From Limnephilus marmoratus (lineage: Eukaryota; Arthropoda; Insecta; Trichoptera; Limnephilidae): 64,000 nucleotides of DNA. Made by a program: the position numbers and the translations under genes. Every line of letters begins with the position of its first letter. Position 1 is the stretch's first letter. The notes below the pieces were generated by a model. The model was not told the DNA's origin, did not search any database, and was given only the letters and a program-made list of their open reading frames with translations. The DNA lies in assembly GCA_917880885.1 (NCBI GenBank), contig OU862909.1, forward strand, positions 30,252,851 through 30,316,850. The letters are read 5' to 3'. Shown here one piece after another: positions 53,092-64,000 of the stretch.

Positions 53092-53627
53092 ATAAAAATA
53101 AAATTCTTTAGTGAGAAAAGGACTATCAAAATGAGAACGGGCAGTCACTAACTTCGGGCAACTGTAATATACTGTACCCCAATCCATGAAATAAATAGAT
53201 GAAGAAGCTGGGACGTCCCAGGAAGACATGACACAATCAATTAATTAAAAACTGAGTCGATTATTTTCTAAATTGAATTATATTGTGCTCACACATAAAT
53301 TTGTACTCTAGAATGGTTTCTTGCTTGTTGATTTCGTAACTTCAAACAACTAGTAAGTAATCTAAGTGTTACTCGAAGGAGAAAACTTGTCTCATGTCAT
53401 TATCATTTACACCACACTTCACATGTTTCTAACTAACACACTGTGTTCTCTGACTAAGTTTTAGTCGCTAATTGCAGTAGACGTGAGACAATGACAAAAA
53501 TTAACATCAGGAGAACTAAAAGTTAGATTCAATATTGTCTTATTCACGATTTCAGATATCCAACGTACACCTTTACAGTATGTCGCTGTAACCGATTAAA
53601 ATAATACGATCTTCTTTATGTATAAAA
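53092..53627. other. Unassigned interval
   Basis: No coding frame or repeat landmark seen. Confidence 0.35.
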
Positions 53628-53940
53628 TGAAGTCGCTCCCGCTGTCTGTACGCTTAGATCTTTTAAACTACGCAACGGATTTTCAAGCGGTTTTCACCAA
53701 TAGATAGAGTGATTCACGAGAAAGGTTTTAAGATATATAATTTGTCAAGGTTTTGTGTAAATTGGTTGAAATATGTAAATAAAGGGAACTGGCTGGGAAG
53801 CGGGCAGTGGGCAGCGGACAGCGTGTTGGCAAGCGGGCGGTGTGGATTTGATTTAACAGATGCCGTTAGTAATAAAGGTTAGGTAATGGCGTGGCGTTGT
53901 ATTTCGTTAGCCACAGCAACGTGTGGCCGGGTCTGCTACT
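53628..53940 (+). repeat. Helitron-like copy, complete
   Basis: It is the inverse of the copies at 23908-24556: GAAGTCGCTCCCGCTGTCTG, GGTTTTCACCAATAGATAGA, GTCAAGGTTTTGTGTAAATT and GCAACGTGTGGCCGGGTCTG, ending CTACT where other copies have CTAGT. The GGGCAGCGGACAGCG-type words in the middle are a small internal repeat. Confidence 0.55.
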
Positions 53941-54850
53941 AAACAACAAAGCAGAAAATCTGTTTATTTGAAGTAGGACAACTCTCGAAAGCTCAAACTT
54001 ATTTCATAAAACAAAACCAAACTTCACTATTAAATCGTAAGATTTAAAAAAAAATAAAAATATTTATAAGTCGAGATAATATGAAAACATAACTTTTTTA
54101 ACAGTTTTAAGTACAATATCCTTTTTTTGGTATAAACTACATCACTAGGCGGAGCCTTTTCCGAGGTGGCAGGAATTTAATCTAATTTTGATAACTTAAT
54201 CTTGGAAGATAAAATAAGATAAAAATTTGAATTTATATTTGAAAAGATAAACAGAATGAATTTAAAAAAAAAAACCAAATAAAAAAGAGATGAGAAAAAT
54301 GGAAAAAAATGAAAGAAAGAATAAAAAATAATAAATTATTGAGAGGAAAAGAGAAAAGATACAGGCCGATTTGTAAGTAGATGTGTACTTAACTACTATT
54401 ACTACTATGAAGTTACTTATTTATGAACCTATATTTTATATAAAAAAAAAATATTTCAAATAAGGAATTATACAATTTGTTCTAAGAAACGTTATCACAT
54501 CAATGACAATTCTTTTTTCAATATTTGTTAGGGCAGGTAGGCAACATAATATAGAAAAATGAGAATAAGAAATTTTAGGTAAACGCGATGATTTCAAATT
54601 TGAATACAGAATCTTTACTGAACCAAAGTCAAAGTTAGCGAAAATTTTAGTAAGGCTAATAAGGCTAGCTCGAACAATAAAGTGAATGCAGCATATTTTA
54701 AAAAACGAAAATGGAACGCACAAACAAATTTACAGATTGCTGATATCAGACGGCCGAGTTAAAACAACTTCGCCACGCTCAGTCAACAAATAAAATAATA
54801 TTAATATTCATTTCTTGAAAAGAGTTTGGTAACAACTGAACGTAATGATA
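53941..54850. other. Unassigned AT-rich interval
   Basis: Purine-rich 54240-54370 (AAAAATGGAAAAAAATGAAA). The small reverse frame at 54436-54723 has no known motif. Confidence 0.35.
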
Positions 54851-55803
54851 TTAGGTCCTTACATATGAAATTGGCGTTTTGCCGTACTGGCAACTTTGAT
54901 CTCAAATATCTTCTCTTTGGTTAGAAATTCCAAATTCAAATTTATACAGCTATTTACTCATGTATTTGTGTTTCGAAAATTATAATTCATTTGTTTTTTC
55001 CTTATTTGTTTTTTTTCTTTGCGTCACTTAGTTTACAAAATGAAAACTTGAAATATCGCGTTATTTACGAGTACGAGTTCCACCGTGACACCAGTGGTGC
55101 AGAAACGGCTCGAAGGATTAATAATGTGTATGGCGACGGTGTCGCAAAAGAAAACACAGTGCGTTTTTGGTTTCAACGTTTTTAATCTGGAAATTTCGAC
55201 CTGCAGAACAAGCCCCGTGGACGGCCGGAGACCAAAGTTGATAATGAAGAATTGAAGGCTATTATGGAAGCGGATCCATCGCAAACCACGACCGAGTTAG
55301 ATTCAGGCTGCGGTGTTAGTGATAAAACTGTTTTAATCCACTTGAAGCAAATTGGGAAGGTGAAAAAGCTGGAAAGGTGGGTACCTCACGAATTGAGTGA
55401 AGCAAATCAACAAACGCGCGTTAGAACGCTAGACCACACACTGCACAACAGACGGCTACCAAATTAGAGGAGATTCAATTGGAATGTCTAAGACATTCAT
55501 CGTACTCTCCGGACCTTGCCTCAACAGATTACCATTTTTTTCGAAATTTGGATTCTTAAGAAAGAAAGTTCTTGCAAGCGAAAAAATTCAACTCCGATAG
55601 GGCAGTCCAAACCGCCTTCAAAGATTTTATTGATTCCCATCCGAATGGTTTTTTAGTAAAGGGATCGATGAACTACTTATGAGATGGCAAAAGTACATAG
55701 ATATCAATGGTACATACTTTGATTAAATAAATATATTATATTAAAAAAAATCGACTTTATGTTCCTCCCATACAAAACGCCAATTTCATGTGTAAGGACC
55801 TAA
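54851..55803 (+). mobile_element. Cecropia-type mariner element, internally deleted
   Basis: 31-bp TIRs, TTAGGTCCTTACATATGAAA + TTGGCGTTTTG at 54851-54881 and its inverse at 55773-55803 (one difference), are flanked by TA on both sides (54849-54850, 55804-55805), the mariner target duplication. At 953 bp it is about 350 bp shorter than typical full mariners. The transposase remnant is annotated separately. Confidence 0.93.
55037..55726 (+). pseudogene. Mariner transposase, broken
   Basis: The first part encodes the helix-turn-helix DNA-binding region: YRVIYEYEFHRDTSGAETAR, then NTVRFWFQRF and a TAA stop near 55183. The frame continues past it as SGNFDLQNKPRGRPETK to VPHELSEANQQTRV near 55425. 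The sequence then jumps directly to a segment that in another frame reads ARPHTAQQTATKLEE, with YSPDLASTDYHFF downstream (third catalytic aspartate region). The stretch that should carry the first two aspartates of the D,D34D triad is missing. A stop follows LDS, and a C-terminal part with WQKYIDINGTYFD ends near 55726. It cannot be active. TIRs remain, so it could in principle be moved by a related enzyme. Confidence 0.92.
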
Positions 55804-55805
55804 TA

Positions 55806-57779
55806 TAAAGCATTTTTTCACTTACACTGGAATAGAAATAGAAACGGTTCATACCTGAAAACCTTCTTCGAACGGAGGGTCGAATTTCCCCCGTAAACCC
55901 ATAGAAAATGCAAGGTTAATTTAGCCTTATGCCGTATGACATCCGGGTTGCTGTAAAAGCGAAAATCTGTTTTCTTAATACACGGGTATTGTAGCTCAAA
56001 TGAATTCCGAATATGCCCTTTACGGCCCCTCTGACGGTTGTAAAAAACGTCACTCACATTTTCTTCTGATTTAACGATGTGAAGTTTACGGCACATGACA
56101 TTTTTCCGGAATAACACTTAAGGCGGCATCCTTCCTCACACCACTTCCGAAAATCGCAAATTTACATACTTTATCACAGTGAGCCGGCAAACTCAATTAC
56201 GTTTGTTATGTCACGAAATCAAAATTTATTACGATTCTACATCTCCAAGAAATCAGTGAAACTATGAACGTTTGCACAAAACGATGTTTTTTCACGGAAA
56301 AATCAGCTAGGGAAAACCGTTACGTAATTTTTTTTTACGAAACTTGTATTTTTTGGTAATTTAATGTTTTATCGTCGTATTCCCGACTCACTCTCTCCGT
56401 GGAACAATTTACGATACCCACTCGTAATTCAATTCCAAATTCTTCTCCGTCAAAAACATTTTAAATTTTACTAAATGCAAAAGCATTTTTCACGTTAATG
56501 TACGTACCCAGAACTTGAGACAGCCCGATTTTCTTTTAGGGGGGAAATTATTTTATTTGCTACTTGAAAATTTAAAAGAGCTAATAATCTCGTTTTACTT
56601 GAACATCAAAATTCTGCAGAGGCTCTTAAGAGGGCATTACCAGAGAAAGCCGGATATACGTCATTTTCAAAAAAGTTTTTAGACGTATTGACTCTTTTCC
56701 ACAAAAAATTATAAATGGATTTCGAAAGATTGTTCTTTTATCTAGCATAGTTATGTAATAAATTTTTAGAATTTTTTTTAATTTTTAGTATAATAAGGTT
56801 ATTCCATAGGTCGTTGGCAGATTTGTTAAATTTTCAAAAAAGTTTTTGTATTATACCACACCCATTTCAAATAATGTAATCATGCAGTAAAATAAATCAA
56901 TACATTATCTAGCAAAGTTATGTATTAGAATTTTAATTTTAGTTTCAATAAAATCATTAAAAAATATGTACGTACATGTGTTTCTTGACGAAAATTGGTC
57001 CATTTGTGTATTTATTTGCGCACTTACAAACTAATATATTTCAGATTTTTTTAACATTCTTATTAAATTTAGACATTATTGAAAAATGATAAATACTTAT
57101 AATCAAAAAATAACTACAAAAAGTACACTATTTTAATAGTTTTATCATCACGCCTTTCAGCATTTTTGGATGAAGGTATAAATTAAAGCTAATTTGGATT
57201 GAAATAAATTCGATATTGAGTTATAATTTAAAAAAGCTGGTACGGAGAATAATCAATCTTTCTCATTGTAACCGCCCTGCACGATCGGAAGAACAACTTT
57301 CGACGAAATGTGGATTTTCGTCCGCTGGCTGGTTAAACGCTATTAATGGCTATACGTAACTATAGTTCGCAATTTAAGTTTCAAGTAGTAAAAATGGGGT
57401 TATACTCATGTAGAAAGTATTTTGAGAAACGTGTACAAGTGAATTTCTATCTGCTTGAGTATGGACGATGCCTTTTTTGTTTCCCAAAAAATACAAAACT
57501 CTTTTTTTAAAAACATCTTTATTTTGACCACTGATTAAAGATATATTGGATAAAATTAATGTGCCGTAGGAATTTTGGACTGAACGGAAACATTATTACG
57601 ACAATAAATCAAAAAATTGAGTTGTGATGAGGCGTAGACTACACCTTCCATATTTATCATGATCCATATTGATGGATCGTGCTCCATCAATAGGGATCGG
57701 AGTGCTAATATTTATTTACACGTTCAGTATTTATTGTGACATTCAATGCGCTAATAAATTACGTTCAATATTATGTACG
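55806..57779. other. Low-repeat interval, nothing recognised
   Basis: Mixed AT-rich sequence. Small frames such as 55818-56117 (reverse) have no known motif. None of the repeat families of this window occurs here. Confidence 0.4.
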
Positions 57780-57984
57780 ATATTTGACAAATATTTACGG
57801 ATCATACCAAATATAGAACGTGTGGGGTACGCATAAAAACTATTTTCTCACGATCTGTGGGTTCATGATACGGAATTCAGGAATCTAGGGATTTGCGATC
57901 CGAATTGTGATCCGTCAATGTGTATTTGATAAATATTGACGGATCAAAATAAATATTGAACGTGTAGGGTTCGCCTTAAAAACT
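57780..57984 (+). repeat. 142-bp-period duplication with GGATC inversions
   Basis: ATTTGACAAATATTTACGGA at 57782 recurs as ATTTGATAAATATTGACGGA at 57924. Both continue with TCA, AAATAT, GAACGTGT and GGG..CGC and end TAAAAACTA. Upstream, TGATCCATATTGATGGATCG (about 57659) and CCATCAATAGGGATCGG form a local inverted repeat with the same core. Confidence 0.8.
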
Positions 57985-60860
57985 AGATTTCCCAAAATAT
58001 TAAATTACATTGTCTTTTTGTTTTCGTGATTAGCCAAATAAAATATTTATATTACATTTTAAAGAGATATGTAGCAAAATATATTTTTAATATGTTATTG
58101 GAAAATGATATTCGTTATTATATGTTTTCCTGCGAAATGAATTAAACTTTGAATTTACCTTCGAAGTCAAAGACAGTAATCTCCAAGTAGGGACATTTCA
58201 CGCAGCCATAAATTGTTTAGATCTCTGTCTCAATAAATCCGCGTCACAGGTTCCCACACACTTCTTGTTTACACATAGAAGCAACACCAAAGTAAGGACT
58301 TTCACATTACTGTGTGTTCTGGAAACAAATTCAGAACGGCGTGTTGCGGTATATTTTCACTTGTACCGGTCCACCAGAGTATAAGTTTAGAATTTCCCTT
58401 GTGAATTCCACCAATAATTCAATTCATTACAACCGTTACTTAAAAGTACAAAATTAAAGGTATGTGAAAATGCATTTCAATTTTTTTAAAGATATTAAAG
58501 ACGTAATTATACTAAAACCCATTATTTAAGGTTGCTGTTTGAAACAGTACCATTTTCAGCTTCCTAGTTGCTTGCGACATTTAACGCAACAACAACTTTT
58601 ACGTAACCGAAGGCTAAAATCACTTATCACCCGAAGGGGGATCACTAGGGACCCCTTGTATTGCGGACGGACTATCTCTTAAGACGCCGTTACCCAAAGT
58701 TCTACCGATTTCTTGCAAACCTCCCTTAAACATTTGAAGTTTTTAAGCTCTTAAAAAAATATATGTTATTTTTAAGATAATTTCTAGACATTCGTCGCAC
58801 CGAAACACAAATTATATAAAATTCCCTCGATAGAAAAACATCGCAAAGTATGCTCCAAAAATTATACAAACACGTTTGTTTCAGTTATTTTACAAGTTAT
58901 ATGTATGAAAAAGTTTGCAGTGTTTCTTTAAATGCTTTTTAAGACAAATCTCGCGAGATATTTGCTCTATTTTAAAAGAGTCGTGTTTTATTAAACATTT
59001 TCACAATTTTCGCATCGATATTGTCGTTTTAAATACTAGCTCGCTCCTCTAACATTCGTATTTTCATATCTCTCCATCTTCTTCTTTTTGTGCGCGGTCA
59101 CGGGCCTTAATACTATTTTTGTTATTTTCTAGCAAAACTCTGAATGTATAAATTATATTATAGTTATAAGTACTATTTGTTTTTATTCCTTATACACATA
59201 CCTATTAGTTAAGTGCATATTTCGTTTCAACCGGACAACGTCCAACTTAGCCCGCAGTCAATCAATGTAATCATATCCCAGCAGGTAATGCAAAATTGTA
59301 ATATGAGATTGTACAAACTCGAGTGTAATCCAAATTCATAATATTATGTATTGAAGGCCTCTCAAGTAAAAAGTACGACTTAGTCTACTTTAAGTCCGTA
59401 CTCTCGGCTTTTAATGTAATTAAGGTCCAGGGGCTGTGAGTAATTTTGTCGGAAATGAAAAGATATCATTTTTTATCTAAAAAAGTAGTTAGGAAACATT
59501 TTTACCAAATAGTTTTTTTTTATTTCCTAAATTAACAGAATGTGATGAAAAAAAAACTTGAATGTCTCATAAAACTCTAGTTTGGGGGCGCATATGCCCC
59601 CCTCCGGAGCGGAAAGTTTAACTAAACTTGATGAACATAATCAAAACCTTTGAAATATTTATTGTTGAAGACACCATGGATAACGCAAGTCACAATTGAG
59701 TAAATTCTAAGGTAACTTAACAAATACAGATATAGAGAGCTCCTCAAAATAAAAGAAAAACTAATACTCATGGACGAAAAATGTGGCATGGAAACAAGTT
59801 ACGGTCATATGAAAATGGGAGTGAATGATGGGAGAGTTGTAGATCATAACGGATTTTCGTGAATGAGGAACATCCATCGGTGGATAGATGTACATATAAC
59901 GTGGAGAAATGCTATTCTGATTAACTGAGGATAAAATTTTCGGGCACATACATAAAAGTCATTCAAAATTCGGCTAGCCAAAAAAGAAGTTGAGATAATA
60001 AATTAGGTACATAAACCAGCAATTTAAAGATAAGCAAAGTTTTCGAAAATAGTTTTAAAAACCATTCATCGTTATTATTTTCATCTTCTTTTATCTAGCG
60101 GGTTGTATGCCCATTGCTTCCAATGGCCATCTCCAAGACTCCCTATCTAACGCTACTTTAGATCCTCGGTCCATTCCAGACCTACTATCTCATTTTACGT
60201 TACTTAAGATAATCTTAATGTTTTGTAGTGGACGTTTTTTCATGATATTAAATTACAAAGAATCATAAATTAAGATGAAAATACATTTTTAAAGCAAAAT
60301 ATAAGTTACGTGGAGTAAAAGTAAACAAAGGGCCATTTATTGATCGCCACCGAAAACATTAATTATTTTTTAACAGAATTTGCTTTTGAAAAACCTGAAA
60401 TCATACTATACAAATGATTTATAATATTACGCTACCTAATTCGTGTTCATGTATATATATGTTTATGTTTGAGTGTATTACACTTTAATTAGGACACGTT
60501 TCTTTTTCTGATTCCCTTTGCTTCTTATCTTTGTTACTTAGAATTCTAATGTAAACACAATATTTCGTGGAAATTTCATTGTTTCAGCTTGCAAAGCACA
60601 ACGCAAACATCATATTACGGAAATAATGAATCATACGTCATGTTTACCACTGTCCCCTCGGGCCTTTGGCATATTGACCGTGTATTTCTTAAAGGCGCTC
60701 GGAGAGAAAGTCAAGAGGTCGGAGAATTTGTGTGTTTAATAAAATAAAATCCATAATAAAATCTTTAATAAAATTAAAATAAATGGAATACTTCTGAAAG
60801 CATTCGAAAGTAAAAACTGTTTTGGAAAGGTAATGAAGAGCGCTACCAAAATTTATTATT
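57985..60860. other. Low-repeat interval, nothing recognised
   Basis: 2.9 kb with no family member recognised. A GGGGGC..GCCCCC hairpin lies at 59585-59602. Several short frames (for example 59761-59949 reverse) have no motif. This and the preceding interval are the most likely single-copy DNA in the window. Confidence 0.4.
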
Positions 60861-61250
60861 AGAAATACTTCTTCTTCTTCGATGGCGCTACAGCCCATAT
60901 CGAGCTTTGGCCTCCTGCAACAGTCGCCTCCAACTCCTCCTGTCCTAAGCGGCTGACTTCCAATTTGGTACCTGGAGAAGCTGTGCTGCATCCCCTCTTA
61001 CTTCGTCTTCCCACCTCAGTCTGGGTCTTCCCACTTTTCTCTTTCCACCTGGGTGTCCAGTCAAAATTCTTTTTGGGACGCGTGTATCCGGCATTCTTTG
61101 TACATGCCCAGCCCATCTCAGCCTGAGGAGTCTCATATGTGTTGAGATGCTAGGTGCCTTATATATATTATACAATTCTGTATTGTGCCGGATGCACCAC
61201 TGTTCACCCTCTTTCACGGGTCCACATATTCTTCTCAGCACTTTTCTTTC
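60861..61250 (-). pseudogene. LINE C-terminal stub (endonuclease-RT type)
   Basis: In reverse, the frame from 61241 reads LRRICGPVKEGEQWCIRHN, ELYNIYKAPS, LRLRWAGHVQRMPD and KRKVGRPRLRWEDEV, then NWKSAA. It continues after a stop as DRRSWRRLLQEAK near 60920-60890. These blocks are the standard C-terminal segment of CR1/RTE-type endonuclease-reverse transcriptases, after the RT core. No catalytic motif is present. An upstream break at about 61250 marks 5' truncation. Confidence 0.88.
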
Positions 61251-61473
61251 AAAAGTATCCAGCTATCTATAATATTAATATTCTAAATATTAAAATTTTG
61301 AAAACGCAAAAAACTGTTAAAATGGCTCACCTTACGGTTTTTTTCCAAACTAAACTAAAATTAACTAAAATTACCGATAACGAAAAAAATGCATGTTTTA
61401 TTATACAAACGCATTGTGAACATTTTTGTTTTTACCTCATTTCTTTGTAGTTTCATATAAAAATAAATTAATT
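61251..61473. other. AT-rich spacer
   Basis: Nothing recognised between the LINE stub and the MITE. Confidence 0.35.
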
Positions 61474-61835
61474 TATGGATAAGCCGCCGCATTTTTACGC
61501 ACAGATTATGGAAATTATACTTCATTTCAATTATTATAAGAAACAACTATTTACGGACACAAGATAGGTTATTAGGTTCTTAGTTTAGGGAAATTAAGTA
61601 ATTCATGCGTTTTTAGTTTGAAACGAAACTTCGCAAATGTCAAATCCATACAAAAAAACATGGTTGTAATGGAGATGGGATTTTTAAACTTTTAATGAAA
61701 ATCGAATTTTAATGCATATTTTCCGTCTTTACCGACTGAAACCGATGGTTCTTGTGGTAATTAAGTATAAAAGTAGTTTACTTTTCAAATTTGATGCCTA
61801 TTTAAAGTGTAGCGGCATGCGGCGGCTTGTCCATA
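61474..61835 (+). repeat. MITE with AAGCCGCC terminal inverted repeats (copy 2)
   Basis: The left TATGGATAAGCCGCCGCAT and right ATGCGGCGGCTTGTCCATA are inverses over 19 bp with one difference, so the ends are better preserved than in the copy at 22361-22775. Internal landmarks are shared. Confidence 0.88.
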
Positions 61836-61920
61836 CTTTACCAAAAATAATTAAGAAATTTTTCTCAAATTGCAGTCGGAGCTTTTGGTTTCATTTCACA
61901 ACAGATAATTAAAATGTAAA
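61836..61920. other. Spacer
   Basis: AT-rich; nothing recognised. Confidence 0.3.
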
Positions 61921-62250
61921 CCAACCCATCGCCTGACACTGCAATAGGAAGGATGGAATCACACGTCCATCACTGCGTGGCGGACCGGATCGAGAGATAC
62001 TGGTTGAGGAGGTCTCTTGAATTCTCCAGCCAGAATCCCTCGACCCATCGCATTGCACCGCAGTTGAAGGGATGGATTCATACGTCCGTCAGTCTTGGGC
62101 ACATTAACCCCCAAATGCCTACCCACCCCTGTTACCTTTTTCCTTCACCGAACTTCATCTTCTTCCTTTCCTAAAAAGACCCTTCACACCAGATGACATT
62201 GGATCCGAGGGGAATTATTTTTCTCAGGGCGTCCGGTATGTAAAAAAAAC
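61921..62250 (-). repeat. Family B copy with internal duplication of its middle
   Basis: The phrase ACCCATCGC..TGCA followed by GGATGG and ACGTCC occurs twice (61925-61970 and 62040-62085), so the central part is partly duplicated. It ends CCTTTCCTAAAAAGACCCTT, CACACCAGATGACATT and the hairpin CCGAGGGGAATTATTTTTCT. Confidence 0.82.
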
Positions 62251-62504
62251 ATATATGGTCGGATTAGCCGGATGCGACCGAATCTTTTCTGTTTAAATTT
62301 TTTCGTTTGAGAATTGTTAACATTATCTACAGTAATTATTAAAGAGATTTCTTAAAATTAAAACTTGTTTAAATTAACAAATTTGCCGAAGGCCTCGTGA
62401 ATATTGAATGATATTGGCCGTTTTAGAAGAAAGCCACATATGCATTACTTACCTACCCTAACGCCCTTTTACAGACCGAGCAGAAGTGAAAAAAGATCCT
62501 ACTT

Positions 62505-63482
62505 TTAAATAAACAAAAATTTTAACAAAACAAAAAACGACTTCAAAAAATGCACTAAAAAGTAAAAAAAATAATTTCGTATTCTTCTACAACTTCATAA
62601 TCGACTTACTTTTTCTACTCATCATTATGTAGGTACGATTGTCATTTTTGGAATCGGTGTCAGTCATGATAGGTTTGTAACTACATACATGAGGTGAGAT
62701 GAGCTTGTGTCGCACAAGCGACTTGCGAGAGCAGGGCCGCGGCGTGAGGGGAGCTGTCAAGTAAACACGCCGCCGCGCCGGGCCGGGTACCTTTGCTGAC
62801 ACCGACTCCAAAAATTACAATCGTACCTACATATTGATGAGTAGAAAAAGTAAGTCGATTATGAAGTTGTAGAAGAATACGAAATTATTTTTTTTACTTT
62901 TTAGTGCATTTTTTGAAGTCGTTTTTTGTTTTGTTAAAATTTTTGTTTATTTTTTGATTTTTAGTGAATCCGAAGTACACTAATTTGTCTGAATATGGGT
63001 AGATCTACTAAACGTGCTACTCATATGAGACAGACATAATTTGACCATAACGACATTAGGGTCAAATTAAGAGATTCGGCCGAGTTTCGTTAATTTGCTC
63101 CTAAGAATTGAAGAGTTTCGTTACTTTGTCATGGATCCGATAATCAGAACCTAACCAAACTCTCATCAATCTATCCTTGAAGTACATCCTTTCCAATAAA
63201 AAAAGAATCATTGAAATCAGTTGACGTGATATTGAGTTATTCGTCCATTTGTCGCGCACATACTTGATGCAAATTTAAGACTTATATGATTTTCTCATGG
63301 ATGCCATTGTCAGAACTGGACCAAATCAAAATGGGACCACACGGAAAGCACCAGCTTTCAAATAAAAAAAAGAATCATCAATATCGGTTCACCCAGTCGA
63401 AAGTTCTGACGTAACAAACATAAAAAAAAAAAAAAAAATACAGTCGAATTGAGAACCTCCTCCTTTTTGAAGTCGTTTAAAA
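62505..63482 (-). mobile_element. Foldback-type element, copy 2 (about 1 kb)
   Basis: The inverted partner of 40449-41442. Foldback arms at 62510-62660 and 62800-62955 (CTTCATAATCGACTTACTTT and inverse) flank the GC-rich centre ACGCCGCCGCGCCGGGCCGG. The body ends in a long A run (63421-63438) and GAATTGAGAACCTCCTCC. Its arms are better matched than in copy 1, suggesting a younger copy. Confidence 0.87.
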
Positions 63483-64000
63483 AGAGCTAATTACCTTTTT
63501 TTGACATGTGCGAACGAACTGCAAAGAGTAAATGGCCTAAAATTGCAAATTTTCCACATAATCAATATGCACTTTGCACAATCGTTGAACGCCGGCGAAG
63601 AGTGACAATGTAATCAAAAAAGACAATTAGGTCAACTCTCAGAAATGATACATTTAAAAGTTTCTTTGATTCAGAATATATATTGAAAGTTTTGTAAAAA
63701 TAATTTACAGGAAAGCTTCCCGAAGCATTCAACATTGTATTGAATACATCCAATTTCTTATTACAAAAACTTTCCATTTGATTCCATTCGCTCGATAGTG
63801 GAGTGAAAAATATAATTCGATTGACTTTGTGCTGAGTGAAAATTGTAGTATTCTTATAATAATAACACGATTTTCTTTCCAGAGTGCTGTGTGGAATGTA
63901 ATAAAACCAATAGTAGGTAATAAATAAATTCAATACATTTACAACACACTACTTGTGCAGTAAATATTGAAGGTTGTATTAAAAACAAAGTGAGAGGATA
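63483..64000. other. Right edge, nothing recognised
   Basis: A 123-codon reverse frame (63562-63933) lies here, but the translation has no motif, signal or known family pattern and the DNA is AT-rich. I do not call it a gene. Confidence 0.35.

Noticed and set aside
60859..61116. 85-codon frame with WKEKSGKTQTEVGRRSK
   Set aside because: It is the +1 shadow of the LINE C-terminal frame at 61241-60945.
63562..63933. 123-codon reverse frame as a gene
   Set aside because: AT-rich, no family pattern, and no supporting promoter or splice context visible.

Overview
The window looks like a gene-poor stretch of an arthropod nuclear genome, most likely an insect. It is AT-rich and packed with eukaryotic transposable elements: a Ty3/gypsy retroelement, several LINEs, a cecropia-type mariner, hAT-like elements, tRNA-derived SINEs and many small inverted-repeat elements. 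Some repeats (Helitron-like ends reading TCCTATTAATATTATAAA and GGGTTAGCTAGT, and the AGAACCTCCTCCTTTTTGA element) resemble repeats I associate with Lepidoptera. That assignment is an inference and only moderately sure. I found no exon chain of a host gene, no rRNA, no CRISPR array and no bacterial-type operon.

Layout. 1-6297 is the 3' half of a Ty3/gypsy element: the end of pol (RNase H and integrase), a 4-kb stretch with no substantial ORF, a polypurine tract and a complete 755-bp 3' LTR. 6343-8749 is a 5'-truncated, twice-frameshifted LINE. 8756-9484 holds fragments of the two most abundant repeat families, called here family B and SINE-A. 9700-13682 is a reverse-strand LINE with an uninterrupted 991-residue endonuclease/reverse transcriptase ORF and a 45-base A tail, so it is young. 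13.8-25 kb is a mosaic of family B, SINE-A, Helitron-like copies, LINE stubs and a 1.7-kb hAT-like element that has swallowed other repeats. 25-35 kb holds LINE 3' ends, a hAT MITE, a 1.16-kb TA-flanked inverted-repeat element and hairpins. 35-50 kb has a (TA)n microsatellite, more family B and SINE-A, a nested GGGGTCGTCC element, foldback elements, several minisatellites, GC-rich islands and small MITEs. 50-64 kb has a tRNA-like cloverleaf, family B copies, a mariner with an internal deletion, a 5-kb low-repeat interval, a LINE stub, and second copies of a MITE and of a foldback element seen earlier.

How the parts relate. Autonomous machinery is present only as the gypsy pol end and the LINE ORF at 10037-13012. 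Everything else is non-autonomous or broken. Nesting gives relative ages: the GGGGTCGTCC element (TTA duplication) and two LINE 3' ends sit inside family B copies, so family B is older than they are. The mixed-orientation nesting would fit heterochromatin, an intron, or a small-RNA-producing locus, but sequence alone cannot decide which.
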